Assembly (NCBI GenBank): GCA_020636325.1
Contig: JACJYC010000004.1
Location: forward strand, 1-64,000
Origin: Lewinellaceae bacterium
Lineage (GTDB): Bacteria; Bacteroidota; Bacteroidia; Chitinophagales; Saprospiraceae
Reading direction: 5' to 3'
DNA: 64,000 nt
This document shows positions 54,946-63,649 of the stretch, in pieces. The stretch's first letter is position 1. The number at the start of each line of letters is the position of its first letter. The translations under genes were made by a program, and so were the position numbers. The notes beneath the pieces were generated by a model. It saw nothing but the letters and a program-made list of their open reading frames with translations. It had not been told where the DNA came from and searched no databases.

Positions 54946-55353
54946 GGTTAAGGTTGCTTTGCCCGCGAAGGTAAGGAACCCTGTCGAAATCGGATCAATT
55001 GGAATTGAGGAATTACCTCCTTCGCTCTGGATGAGCTACGGCGGTCGGGGAGGAATTGAGGAATCGAGGAATCGAGGAATTGAGGAATCGAGGATCGAAA
55101 AATTGGACCGATTAAGTCGATTAATCCGAATGATTGGATTAGGCTGACCAACTGACAGACGCCCCAATCGGAACAATCGGATCAATCGGATCAATCGAAC
55201 AATTGAGGAAATGACGGACGCTCAAATTCGGATCAATCGAACAATCGGATCAATCGAACAATCGAGGAATCGAGGAATCGACCACGCCGCGGCGTGGCGA
55301 ATCAATCGAAAAATCGAGGAATCGAAAAATCGACCATGCCGCGGCGTGGCGAA
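54946..55353. repeat. 408-bp repeat block: GAGGAATCGAGG and GGATCAATC arrays with two palindromes
   Basis: After the first 60 bases, which must hold the coaD promoter, the spacer is built of GAGGAATTGAGGAATC units (about 55004-55095, 55203-55280 and 55315-55330) and GGATCAATCGAAC units (about 55170-55260). A relative of the dispersed GAGCTACGGCGG hairpin lies at about 55022-55045. Palindromes CCACGCCGCGGCGTGG (55282-55297) and CCATGCCGCGGCGTGG (55334-55349) end the block, the last one 4 bases from a stop codon. There is no credible reading frame. Confidence 0.8.
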
Positions 55354-56439
55354 TCAATTCAACTCCACCTCCATCCAGACCGGCTGGTGATCCGAAAAAC
55401 GGAAACCGGTATCCACCGTTTTTACCGACCTCACCCGGATATTCGGCGATATGAGGTAGAAATCGATGATCGTCACAAAGGTTTCTCCGGGTTGGTAAGC
55501 GGTTTTGTTCTTGCGGTTGGTCGGAATGCCGGGGTCATAAACCCATTTCCAGCCAGGGGGCATGAAATCCGGATCGATGTTCAACTGACGGTATCCCTGG
55601 GTTTTGTCCGGCATGAACCCGTCGAACCGGAAATAGGGCGGGCATTCGTTCCAGTCGCCGCCTGCGATGACATAATTCCCGGCCTCGTAGGCCTCCAGGA
55701 AGATCTTTTTCAGAAAATCCAGCTGTTGGGTTTTGAGCTTGCCCAACTCGTCGTAGGCCGAATTGTGGATATTGAGCAGGAGCAGTTCCTTGCCGTTTTG
55801 AAGGGGATAACGCTGGACCAGGGCGCAGCGATCGAGCTGGAAAATCCGCGTCGGCCAGGCGTAATTGCCGGGCAACTGTCTGCGGACCGCCTCAACCGGT
55901 TCGTACCGGGAATAGGTGGCCAATCCGGATTCGGTGCGGCCGTAAGCCCGCCAGGGTTCCAGCAGGGGCAGCGGCACAAAGTCCACCAGGTAGTTCAGCC
56001 CGAAAGCCTGATGGTAGCCCTCCATCTGTTTGCCCAGTTCTTCAAACTCATTGATGAAATAGCTTCGTTTGGAGCCTTTGTCCGTTTCCTGGAACAGGTA
56101 GAAATCGCTTTGAATGCCGGAAGCGACCTGTTTGATGCCGTTCAGGTTTTTATTCACCAAATCGCGTGAAGACCTGACGGAATGCCTGCCGGCCAGGAAA
56201 AAGCCGCCGTTATCGTAAAAGAAATCAGATTCGGCGCCCAGGCCGCAGTAGCCGATATTCCAGATCGTGAGTCGGAGGATGCTGTCCCGGATGGGCGTTA
56301 CCGTTGCCGGATCGGACTGGCTCAAGGTTTCGGCGGGAGGCGGTTGGTAATCCTTGACGGTGCCGAAGATAAGCACCCCTATAATATAAAGGAGATAGAC
56401 GCCGACCAGGGAGAACAGGATTTTTCTCAATAGTTTCAT
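55354..56439 (-). CDS. membrane-anchored endonuclease/exonuclease/phosphatase-fold protein
   Basis: The 361-residue protein has one N-terminal membrane helix (about residues 5-27) and an EEP-family domain. Recognisable elements are LTIWNIGYCGLGAESDF near the start, FLFQETDKGSKRSYF with the metal-binding Glu, VIAGGDWNECPP and the terminal FRFSDHQPVWMEVE with the catalytic Asp-His. The family includes nucleases, phosphodiesterases and sphingomyelinases; an extracytoplasmic substrate is likely. I use the ATG at 56439. It lies 68 bp after dapB on the same strand. Confidence 0.85.
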   Translation of the reverse strand: MKLLRKILFSLVGVYLLYIIGVLIFGTVKDYQPPPAETLSQSDPATVTPIRDSILRLTIWNIGYCGLGAESDFFYDNGGFFLAGRHSVRSSRDLVNKNLNGIKQVASGIQSDFYLFQETDKGSKRSYFINEFEELGKQMEGYHQAFGLNYLVDFVPLPLLEPWRAYGRTESGLATYSRYEPVEAVRRQLPGNYAWPTRIFQLDRCALVQRYPLQNGKELLLLNIHNSAYDELGKLKTQQLDFLKKIFLEAYEAGNYVIAGGDWNECPPYFRFDGFMPDKTQGYRQLNIDPDFMPPGWKWVYDPGIPTNRKNKTAYQPGETFVTIIDFYLISPNIRVRSVKTVDTGFRFSDHQPVWMEVELN

Positions 56440-56479
56440 AGGTGCAGTAAGGATTTTGTGTTTTGTTTTTGTTGGGCGT

Positions 56480-56492
56480 CTAGTGGCATAAA
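56480..56492. repeat. possible remnant of the MITE-like terminus
   Basis: CTAGTGGCATAAA matches 11 of 13 bases of the right-end terminus CTAGTGGCGTGAA of the 21988-22152 element, differing only by transitions. It lies 15 bp after the dapB stop codon. No partner end was seen, so chance similarity is possible. Confidence 0.2.
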
Positions 56493-56507
56493 GGGGTAGG
56501 GGACCCG

Positions 56508-57227
56508 TCAATCGATCCCCAGCATATCGTTCATTTCAAAATAACCTTGTTTGCCGGCAATCCAGTGGGCTGCCGCCAGCGCGCCTTTGGCAAACCCCTC
56601 GCGGGAATGCGCTTCGTGCTGAATGGTCAGGGTGTCGACGGCGGAGGCATATTTAATGGTATGGGTGCCGGGTACCTGTCCTTCCCTGCGGGAAAGAACG
56701 GGCAGGGAGGAAGGTTGATCCGAAGCCCGGTTGACCCAGCCGGAAATGCCCGGCAGCCGGTCGATCATATCCCGGGCCAGGGCAATGGCCGTTCCGCTGG
56801 GGGCGTCCAGTTTTTGGGTATGGTGGATCTCCTCCATTTCAGGCCGGTACTCGGGGCGCGCGGCCATCAGATCGGCCAGGTAGCGATTGAGGGCAAAAAA
56901 CAGGTGAACACCGATGCTGAAATTGGCGGCATAGAACAAGGCGCCGTTTTGGGCCTTGCACAGGGCTTGCGCTTCCGGCATGCGATCGAGCCAGCCTGTG
57001 GTGCCGGCCACGACCGGTACGCCCGATTCCAGGCAGAGGCTGATGTTGCGATAAGCATTTTCGGGACGGCTGAATTCAATGGCCACGTCTGCGGTCCGGA
57101 CCAGTTGGCTGTCCAGTGCGGTTTCATTTGACCGGTTGATGCGGAAGGCGACCTCATCGCCTGCCGCCAGGGCAAGTCGTTCGATCTCTTTCCCCATTTT
57201 GCCGTAACCGAGTAAACCGATCTTCAT
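56508..57227 (-). CDS. dapB: 4-hydroxy-tetrahydrodipicolinate reductase
   Basis: The 239-residue protein has a Rossmann motif GLLGYGKMGKEI, the active-site segment EEIHHTQKLDAPSGTA and GTHTIKYAS near the end. It reduces hydroxy-tetrahydrodipicolinate with NAD(P)H in lysine and diaminopimelate synthesis. The length is that of the short Bacteroidota type. The small lipoprotein gene lies 6 bp upstream on the same strand, so they are probably cotranscribed. Confidence 0.94.
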   Translation of the reverse strand: MKIGLLGYGKMGKEIERLALAAGDEVAFRINRSNETALDSQLVRTADVAIEFSRPENAYRNISLCLESGVPVVAGTTGWLDRMPEAQALCKAQNGALFYAANFSIGVHLFFALNRYLADLMAARPEYRPEMEEIHHTQKLDAPSGTAIALARDMIDRLPGISGWVNRASDQPSSLPVLSRREGQVPGTHTIKYASAVDTLTIQHEAHSREGFAKGALAAAHWIAGKQGYFEMNDMLGID

Positions 57228-57233
57228 GACGCG

Positions 57234-57428
57234 TCAGTGACCCCGCATATTTTTGGGGAAAAGGTTGGAGTTGCCCCGTTTGGTGGAAAGCTGCCCGTTC
57301 TTCTTGGTTTTGACCTGGGTGGACTCAACGGCCGGGCAACCCGTCTTGCGGCTGCAGGAAGGACCCGCAGCAACGGCAACGGCCAGGATCAGCAAAATTA
57401 AAAGGCGCCTGGATGATAAGCGATTCAT
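57234..57428 (-). CDS. small putative lipoprotein
   Basis: The 64-residue product starts MNRLSSRRLLILLILAVAVAAGPSC, a plausible lipoprotein signal with Cys25. A short basic tail ending KRGNSNLFPKNMRGH follows. The family is not recognised. It sits 6 bp before dapB on the same strand. The evidence is the signal sequence, the tight spacing and the lack of a competing frame. Confidence 0.55.
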   Translation of the reverse strand: MNRLSSRRLLILLILAVAVAAGPSCSRKTGCPAVESTQVKTKKNGQLSTKRGNSNLFPKNMRGH

Positions 57429-57541
57429 GGCAAAACAGGATTTGAAGTGACTTTTTTTAACGGAGGCGGACGTAAAGATGTTGTATTCCGGCTAAAAATC
57501 AAAAAATAAAAGGCTTTCAAGGTTATTTTTATTGAAAATGC

Positions 57542-57572
57542 TTGGTTAAGCAATAGGCAGCGTATAAATTTG
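57542..57572 (+). promoter_or_regulatory. canonical Bacteroidota promoter of the HU gene
   Basis: TTG at 57542-57544 and TAAATTTG at 57565-57572 are separated by 20 bp, matching the -33/-7 pattern of this phylum. The ATG follows 32 bp later after an AT-rich leader. Confidence 0.7.
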
Positions 57573-57604
57573 CGGCACATTTTTTCTCACTAAAACCGTC
57601 TCAA

Positions 57605-57877
57605 ATGAATAAGGGAGATCTGATCAACAAGATTGCAGAAAATGCTGGCATTACCAAAGCGCAGGCTGACAGCGCTTTAGAGGCTGTTCTGGGCGCCATT
57701 GAAGGTGCGCTGAAAAGCGGCGATTCGGTTACTTTGGTAGGCTTCGGTACATTTTCTGTCTCTAACCGTGAGGCTCGTACCGGCCGTAACCCCCGCACTG
57801 GTGCAACGGTGAAGATTGCTGCTAAGAAGTCTGTGAAATTCAAGGCCGGCAAGAAACTCTCCGAATCTGTCAACTAA
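57605..57877 (+). CDS. HU-family DNA-binding protein
   Basis: The 90-residue protein starts MNKGDLINKIAENAGITKAQAD and has the DNA-contacting arm GFGTFSVSNREARTGRNPRTG, ending with IAAKKSVKFKAGKKLSESVN. This is a standard HU-type nucleoid protein that bends DNA as a dimer. Length is exactly typical. It is flanked by a clear promoter and a clear terminator, so it is monocistronic. Confidence 0.96.
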   Translation: MNKGDLINKIAENAGITKAQADSALEAVLGAIEGALKSGDSVTLVGFGTFSVSNREARTGRNPRTGATVKIAAKKSVKFKAGKKLSESVN

Positions 57878-57911
57878 TTTGCGAAAATAGTTACTGACTA
57901 TTCAGCATATA

Positions 57912-57949
57912 AAGGGCAATCCGCACACAGTTTCGGGTTGCCCTTTTTT
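57912..57949 (+). terminator. rho-independent terminator after HU
   Basis: AAGGGCAA (57912-57919) pairs with TTGCCCTT (57938-57945), followed by continuing T to 57949. It is a strong stem of 8 bp with a T-run. Confidence 0.92.
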
Positions 57950-57975
57950 GTCAAAACAGATCATTCCTTTTCCTT

Positions 57976-58821
57976 ATGGCTGATATTTCCAAGCTTCGTA
58001 ACATAGCCTCCCAGATCCGGCGCGACATCATTCGCCAGGTATTCAACTGCCAAAGCGGCCACCCGGGCGGATCGCTGGGCTGCACCGAATTCTTCACGGC
58101 CCTGTATTTTGAGATCATGGACCACAACCCCGACTTCCACATGGAGGGCAAGGGCGAAGACGTCTTCTTTCTTTCCAACGGGCATATCTCTCCGGTCTGG
58201 TACAGCACCCTGGCCCGCAGCGGCTATTTCCCGGTAGCAGAAATGGCTACCTTCCGCCAGCTCAATTCCCGCCTGCAGGGGCACCCCGCTACCCATGAGG
58301 GGCTTCCCGGCATCCGCGTCGCCTCCGGGTCGCTCGGGCAAGGGCTCTCCGTAGCCATCGGCATGGCACTCTCCAAACGGCTCAACGGCGATGATAAAAA
58401 AGTATACGCCCTCACCGGCGACGGCGAACTCCAGGAAGGCCAGATCTGGGAAGCGCTGCTCTTCGCGGCTCACAATAAGGTCGATAACCTGATTGTAACG
58501 GTCGACTGGAACGGTCAGCAGATTGACGGCCCCAACGACGAGGTCCTTTCCCTGGGCGACCTGCCCGGCAAATGGGCCGCTTTCGGCTGGGATGTCGTCC
58601 GCCTCGACCATGGAAATGACCTCGAAGCGGTCATCGCCGCCCTACGCGAAGCGCAATCCCGGAGCGGTAAAGGCAAACCCGTCGTTATCCTGATGAAGAC
58701 CGTAATGGGCAAAGGCGTCGACTTTATGGAAGGCACCCACCAATGGCACGGCAAAGCCCCCAATGCCGAACAAACCGAAAGGGCATTGGCCCAATTGGAA
58801 GAAACACTGGGTGATTTTTAA
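57976..58821 (+). CDS. transketolase, N-terminal subunit
   Basis: The 281-residue protein is the thiamine-diphosphate-binding N-terminal half of transketolase: QSGHPGGSLG, DVFFLSNGHISP, the motif GDGELQEGQIWEAL...NLIVTVDWN (about residues 147-180), and the final KGKPVVILMKTVMGKGV with THQWHGKAP. Split transketolases work as two subunits, and the C-terminal half normally follows directly. Here the next gene is a response regulator, and no C-terminal subunit is in this window. It moves two-carbon units in the pentose phosphate pathway once paired. The ATG at 57976 is 27 bp after the HU terminator. Confidence 0.93.
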   Translation: MADISKLRNIASQIRRDIIRQVFNCQSGHPGGSLGCTEFFTALYFEIMDHNPDFHMEGKGEDVFFLSNGHISPVWYSTLARSGYFPVAEMATFRQLNSRLQGHPATHEGLPGIRVASGSLGQGLSVAIGMALSKRLNGDDKKVYALTGDGELQEGQIWEALLFAAHNKVDNLIVTVDWNGQQIDGPNDEVLSLGDLPGKWAAFGWDVVRLDHGNDLEAVIAALREAQSRSGKGKPVVILMKTVMGKGVDFMEGTHQWHGKAPNAEQTERALAQLEETLGDF

Positions 58822-58887
58822 TACAAAACGTTGTTACAGTTAACAATAATTTAAACTCCGGCCGGGTTCATTACTTTGATAAAAGGC

Positions 58888-58895
58888 TATTTTTG
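58888..58895 (+). promoter_or_regulatory. -7 box TATTTTTG for the two-component genes
   Basis: TATTTTTG, in the context GGCTATTTTTGCCGC, lies 23 bp before the response-regulator ATG. The core CTATTTTTGCCGC is shared with the promoter at 31856-31863. Confidence 0.5.
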
Positions 58896-58918
58896 CCGCT
58901 TATTAATGTTAATTTAAC

Positions 58919-59599
58919 ATGGACTCGACCAAGATCCTGATCGTCGACGATGAACCCGATATCCTTGAGTTCCTCAAATACAACCTGGTAAAGGAAGGAT
59001 TTGACGTTCTCGCCGCTTCCGACGGAGAAGAGGCCATCAAAATCGCCGACCAGGAAAAACCCCAGCTCATCGTCCTGGACATCATGATGCCCAAAATGGA
59101 CGGCGTAGAGGTTTGCCGGATCCTCCGTTCCAAACCGGAATTCGACAAAACAGTGATCGCCTTCCTGACCGCCCGCGAAGAAGATTACTCCCAGATCGCA
59201 GCCCTCGATGTCGGCGGCGACGACTATATCACCAAACCCATCAGACCCCGCGTTTTCATCAGCCGGATCAAAGCCCTCCTCCGCCGCTCCGATCGCTACG
59301 AGGTGGAAAGCGGCGACAAACTGGCCATCGGCAACATGATCATCGACAAGGAACGGGTCACTGTTCAGCGCGGTGACGAAACCATCGACCTGGCCAAAAA
59401 AGAGTTCGAACTGCTCATCCTGCTGGCCTCCAAGCCGGGTAAGGTCTTCTCCCGCGAGGAGATATTCAATAAAGTATGGGGGACCGACGTTATTGTCGGC
59501 AACCGCACCATCGACGTGCACATCCGGAAACTCCGCGAAAAAATCGGAGACGATTACATCAAAACCATCAAAGGAATAGGCTATAAATTTGAATTTTAA
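58919..59599 (+). CDS. OmpR/PhoB-family response regulator
   Basis: The 226-residue protein has a receiver domain with acidic pocket DDEPD (10-14), phosphoacceptor Asp54 in IVLDIMMPKMDG, Thr84-type position in FLTAREED and Lys106 in YITKPIRP. A winged-helix DNA-binding domain (about 128-226) follows, with LAKKEFELLILLASKPGKV and RTIDVHIRKLREKIG. Phosphorylation by the partner kinase drives DNA binding. The stop codon overlaps the kinase start (TAATG). The pair resembles PhoB/PhoR, but phosphate sensing is not shown. Confidence 0.94.
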   Translation: MDSTKILIVDDEPDILEFLKYNLVKEGFDVLAASDGEEAIKIADQEKPQLIVLDIMMPKMDGVEVCRILRSKPEFDKTVIAFLTAREEDYSQIAALDVGGDDYITKPIRPRVFISRIKALLRRSDRYEVESGDKLAIGNMIIDKERVTVQRGDETIDLAKKEFELLILLASKPGKVFSREEIFNKVWGTDVIVGNRTIDVHIRKLREKIGDDYIKTIKGIGYKFEF

Positions 59600-60648
59600 T
59601 GATCAAAAACCCGACGCCACGGCAAGTTTCCCTCTTCACCGCTCTTTTTATCACCTTAATTACCTTTATTATTTTCTTTGTCTTGTTCTGGGTTTTTGAC
59701 GGCATTCGCCTGAATTGGACCTGGATAGCCTTTCCCTTCCTCATCTTTCTTACCGCTTACTACACCAGCTTCTATTACATCAAGAATTATATCTACCGCA
59801 AGATCAAGGTGATCTATAAAACGATCCACCGCCACAAGCGCTCCCCGGAAGAACGAACCGCCAAATTCGAAATGGCGCCCACCATTTTTGAAGATGTGGA
59901 AAAGGAAGTGGAACAATGGGCCGATATCCAGGAAAAAGAGATCGACAAGTACAAGACCTGGGCGGAGTACCGCCGCAAATTTGTGGGGGACATTTCCCAC
60001 GAACTCAAAACCCCGATCTTCAGCATACAGGGCTACCTGCACTCCCTGATCGACGGCGGCCTGTACGATGAGGAGGTCAACATGTCTTTTCTCCAGAAAG
60101 CCGCCAAAAACGTCGAACGCCTCTACACCATCGTGGAGGACCTCAGCGCCATAGCCCGCCTCGAATCCGGCGGACTGGTGCTGGAAATGCAGGTCTTCGA
60201 CATCAAGGAACTCACCCAGGAGGTATTCGAAGACCTCGAGATGAGGGCCGCCGAGAAAAACATCAAACTCGAATTCAAGGAAGGCGCCGGCCACAATTAC
60301 CGGGTCCGGGCCGACCGCGAAAATATCCGCCAGGTCCTGACCAACCTGGTCCATAACTCCATAAAATACGGAAACCCCAACGGCAAGACCAAGGTCGGAT
60401 TCTATGATATGGATAAAAACCTGCTCGTGGAGGTCGCTGACAACGGTATCGGAATCCCCAAACAACACCTCAACCACGTCTTCGACCGGTTCTACCGCGT
60501 CGACAAAAGCCGCTCCCGCGAACAGGGCGGCTCCGGTCTGGGGCTTTCCATCGTAAAGCATATCATTGAAGCCCACAAACAAACCATCAACGTACGCAGT
60601 ACGCCCAACCTGGGTTCTACATTCGGTTTTACCCTGGAAAAAGCCTGA
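59599..60648 (+). CDS. sensor histidine kinase (PhoR-like)
   Basis: The 349-residue protein has two N-terminal membrane helices (about residues 13-34 and 40-62) with almost no loop between them. A coiled-coil-like linker (about 65-125) follows. The HisKA domain carries His134 in DISHELKTPI. The ATPase domain has the N box around LTNLVHNSIKYGN, G1 DNGIGIP and G2 GGSGLGLSI. With no periplasmic sensor domain, it probably senses through the membrane or a partner protein. It forms an operon with the response regulator, which it phosphorylates. Confidence 0.93.
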   Translation: MIKNPTPRQVSLFTALFITLITFIIFFVLFWVFDGIRLNWTWIAFPFLIFLTAYYTSFYYIKNYIYRKIKVIYKTIHRHKRSPEERTAKFEMAPTIFEDVEKEVEQWADIQEKEIDKYKTWAEYRRKFVGDISHELKTPIFSIQGYLHSLIDGGLYDEEVNMSFLQKAAKNVERLYTIVEDLSAIARLESGGLVLEMQVFDIKELTQEVFEDLEMRAAEKNIKLEFKEGAGHNYRVRADRENIRQVLTNLVHNSIKYGNPNGKTKVGFYDMDKNLLVEVADNGIGIPKQHLNHVFDRFYRVDKSRSREQGGSGLGLSIVKHIIEAHKQTINVRSTPNLGSTFGFTLEKA

Positions 60649-60674
60649 TCTTCATCAACCGGATTTCCCGCTTT

Positions 60675-61604
60675 TCAATCGCATTTTATCATAGTGAAAG
60701 GCCCGTGAAAACTTTGCGGACTAAAGCCGGTTTGATCGTAACTGATTTGCAGGTCAAGGACAACCTCCTGGTCCGGCATCTGCATGGCTCCGTTGCCGGA
60801 AAAATTGGCCTGATAAGTGCGCGGGTTGCCGCCTGGTGTCGGGATATTCCCTGAATAGGAGAAATACGGCAACTCTAACCATCCGTTGACAACCTTGCCG
60901 TAAACCTCGGGAAACGGCCAGGTAAACGGAAAGTTGCGGATAATAAAATCATAACCCGGTTTATCGCTGACCACAATGGAAATGGAACACAGGTTAGCCG
61001 TGTCTGATTGAGCCCGGTAGTTCCCGATAATTTCATCCACGCTTTCTATTTCACCCGTGGGGTGCGCAGGGCAATTCATCCCCGTGCCGGTAGCCCCTGT
61101 AATGATCGGCTCATCGACCGACCGGTTAATGGCATAATCGATCAAATGAAGCATCTTCCCGCCTTCATAACATTCCAGCCGAAACCAACCGTAGAAGTAT
61201 CCGCCGTCAGCCTGTGGAATCCGAAAACCCAGGAACCGGATCCCGGCATCTTTGAACTTCCCGGATGTACTGATATTAGAGGACAAGAGCGCATCCTTGG
61301 GCTCCCATACCCCATTTGCCGGAGTGATCTGGTATCCTTCGTTTAAGGCATCTGCATAACCGTAGGTGGAATTGTCCAGGAACTCGCAATTGGCAGCATA
61401 GGCTTTGACATAGTCACTGCTGAGTTGAAAACGAATGGAAGTTGCACCGTCTTCCTCAAGCGGAATCGTCACAGTTGAACTGCCGCCGATCGTAATCTCA
61501 AGCGAAGTATGACATATCTCAACAGGTAAGGTTGTCGTATCCGGGTCGCAGCTCCAAAGTCCGAAAATAATAACAGCTAAAGAAAGGTAGCGTCTGTTTT
61601 TCAT
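60675..61604 (-). CDS. lipoprotein of unknown function
   Basis: The 309-residue protein has a lipoprotein signal, MKNRRYLSLAVIIFGLWSC (Cys19). The rest appears beta-rich, with Ile/Thr-rich strands (LEITIGGSSTVTIPLEEDG) and aromatic segments (GGYFYGWFRLECYEGGK). I do not recognise the family. An outer-membrane or surface location is inferred. It converges with the histidine kinase gene with a 26-bp gap. Confidence 0.75.
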   Translation of the reverse strand: MKNRRYLSLAVIIFGLWSCDPDTTTLPVEICHTSLEITIGGSSTVTIPLEEDGATSIRFQLSSDYVKAYAANCEFLDNSTYGYADALNEGYQITPANGVWEPKDALLSSNISTSGKFKDAGIRFLGFRIPQADGGYFYGWFRLECYEGGKMLHLIDYAINRSVDEPIITGATGTGMNCPAHPTGEIESVDEIIGNYRAQSDTANLCSISIVVSDKPGYDFIIRNFPFTWPFPEVYGKVVNGWLELPYFSYSGNIPTPGGNPRTYQANFSGNGAMQMPDQEVVLDLQISYDQTGFSPQSFHGPFTMIKCD

Positions 61605-61769
61605 ACCGAAGGGTTTTATGCATTTGTAATTTTAAAAATCGATTCACACTAATTTGATGACGCATTTTTCTTTTTCGGGGTATGACGTTAACATTAAATT
61701 TTCCCTACATGTCATCTATCTGTCTTTTTTTAATTTTTCAATGCATCTTTAGTTGGCAGTCCCCAGTTT

Positions 61770-61868
61770 CCAGCATCCCCCGTCCGCCATAACCCTCAGG
61801 CGACGGCGGGCAGCCACCAGCATCCAGCATCCAGCATCCAGTATCCAGCATCCAGTATCCAGCATCAA
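61770..61868. repeat. dispersed hairpin plus CATCCAG array after the mannonate dehydratase gene
   Basis: GCATCCCCCGTCCGCCATAA...CGACGGCGGGCAGC (61773-61813) is a fourth copy of the dispersed hairpin. It is followed by CATCCAG/TATCCAG units that run into the stop codon region of the mannonate dehydratase gene at 61865. The preceding 61605-61769 is AT-rich with no clear signal. Confidence 0.8.
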
Positions 61869-62977
61869 CCCCTCACCCCCGCCATCAACCCCTTGATATA
61901 CCCGATCGCAAACAGCGTCCCGATCGTACTGTAACCCGCATGTTCATTGCTGTCTTCGGCCATGGTGGGCACGTGATCGGGTCGCATAGGGCCCCGGAAG
62001 CCGATGTCGTAATAAGCTTGCATGGCAGCCATCATATCCGTCTTTCCGGCGTCGTGGAAGGTTTCCTCAAAATGGTATTTGTTTCCGCGGACATCCCTGA
62101 AATGGACAAAATGGATGGCGCCCCGACCCCCGAATTCCCGGATGGCAGCCGGGATATCCACGTCTTCGCCCGGGCCGCCCATAGAGGCAAAACTGCCCTG
62201 GCAAAAAGTGATGCCGTTGCTCGGACTGGGATAAAGATCCAGCAACCTGCGGAACGCGGCTACCGAGGTCATGATGCGTGGTATGCCCCGGATGCTGTCC
62301 ACCGGCGGGTCGTCGGGGTGGAGGGCCAGTTTTACCCCGGCTTTCTCCGCTTCCGGGATAACGGCCTTCAGAAAATATTCCATGTTTTGCCACATCCGTT
62401 CAGGGGTCAGCTCTCCGTATTCGGTATAGACAGGCTGATCCTGAATGGCTTCAATGTCGAAAGCGCTGACCAACGCCCCGCCCCGGCTGGCCCTGGCGGT
62501 GTCTGTCCGGGCCCAGCTGATGACAGGCATCCAGTTGTGACAAACCACCTCAATGCCCAACCGACCGATACCTTGGACGAACTGGATAAAACGCCCAATC
62601 TCCTCATCCCGGCCCGGGAGGCCGAGTTTGGTTTTTTCTTACAATGACGGAGGGCCTTCAATTACCCTGAGCCGCAAGCCTTCCCGCTCCCAGGCTTCTT
62701 TGACCCCCTTGATCACTTCAAATTCATAGTTTTTGCGGCCCGGCAAACCCGCCATTGCCGGATTGATCCCCCCGACGGCGCCCAACACATCCATTTGTCT
62801 GGCCAGGGCAACCTTCCTGGGTTCAATGCCCCAGAAATAGGCGAGGCAGAGGTCAATGGAAGCGTCCTTTGCCGCCGAGGCCAGGCGGTTGCCCGCGGAC
62901 AGCGCCGGGTTGCCGATTCCGGAGAGTGCGGCCAGGGAAGCCGTGGTCCGGATGAAATTTCGCCTTGTACTTTTCAT
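61865..62977 (-). pseudogene. uxuA: mannonate dehydratase with Tat-like signal, interrupted by an in-frame TAA
   Basis: The frame encodes about 370 residues. A twin-arginine-type signal (STRRNFIRTTASLAALSG) is followed by mannonate dehydratase sequence with IEGPPSL, CHNWMPVISWARTD, ALHPDDPP, FCQGSFASMG, IHFVHFRDV and RPDHVPTM. After PSL the codon TAA (62641-62639) stops translation, and the same frame continues EKTKLGLPGRDEEIGRF without loss. The downstream part alone would need a TTG at 62560 and would lack the first third. UxuA removes water from D-mannonate in glucuronate breakdown. It may be a pseudogene, a sequence error or a readthrough case. The start is the ATG at 62977, or 62986. Confidence 0.85.
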
Positions 62978-63018
62978 TGGATCCAAGGTAGGTTTGTTTC
63001 ATAGGAATAAAACCCGCA

Positions 63019-63573
63019 TCACGGCATCTTTAGCTGCACCACCTTAACAGCCTTGCCCTGGATCGTGACGACATAAAAATTGTCGTACTCATTATCAGCC
63101 ATCTGAGGGTAGCTGTGGGCGGGATCGAGATGAGACAATAAGGCGGGTACCGTATTGGAATGGCCGACGATCAGGACATTCCCGCCGGGATATTTTTGCT
63201 CGATTTCCCTGACGAGGTTGTCCTGATTCCGCGGATCGTAGGATTGGATCTCAAGGCCGAACGACATGGCCGCCGGCGTTCCTGTTTGAACGGTTCGCTT
63301 GTAGGGCGTGCTGTACACGGCATCCAGGCGGATGGCGCCGAGCATGCGGGAGATGTCTTCGGCCCGGTCCATGCCCTTTTCCGTAAGGTCGGGGTCGTTG
63401 CCGTCCGTACCTTTCTCGGCGTGCCGGACCAGAAAAATCGTCAGGGGAGGCGCTGCGGTTTCCTGTTTTTCACCACCTGGCGGGGATTGCGAATTCGCCG
63501 GCCGGTTACAGGCTATCAGGCCGATAACGCCCCACAGGAAGATCAATCCGCAAATGTTATTCCATCGCTTCAT
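63019..63573 (-). CDS. histidine phosphatase family lipoprotein
   Basis: The 184-residue protein starts with a lipoprotein signal ending LIAC (Cys22). A Pro/Gln-rich linker is followed by a phosphoglycerate-mutase-like domain with the phosphohistidine motif LVRHAEKG, YSTPYKRTVQT and the second histidine in IVGHSNTVPALL. It is SixA-like in size, but facing the periplasm. The substrate is unknown. It is upstream of the mannonate dehydratase gene on the same strand with a 41-bp gap. Confidence 0.87.
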   Translation of the reverse strand: MKRWNNICGLIFLWGVIGLIACNRPANSQSPPGGEKQETAAPPLTIFLVRHAEKGTDGNDPDLTEKGMDRAEDISRMLGAIRLDAVYSTPYKRTVQTGTPAAMSFGLEIQSYDPRNQDNLVREIEQKYPGGNVLIVGHSNTVPALLSHLDPAHSYPQMADNEYDNFYVVTIQGKAVKVVQLKMP

Positions 63574-63649
63574 TTTCCAAAATGATTATGGTGCTTCTGC
63601 AACCCTCAGGTGACCGGGTAGGGCGGAAGCGGTTCGAAGTTTTGAGCCG

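Noticed and set aside
58919..60648. Naming the two-component pair phoB/phoR
   Set aside because: The domain layout fits, but no pst or phoU gene and no pho box is visible, so the specific role cannot be supported.
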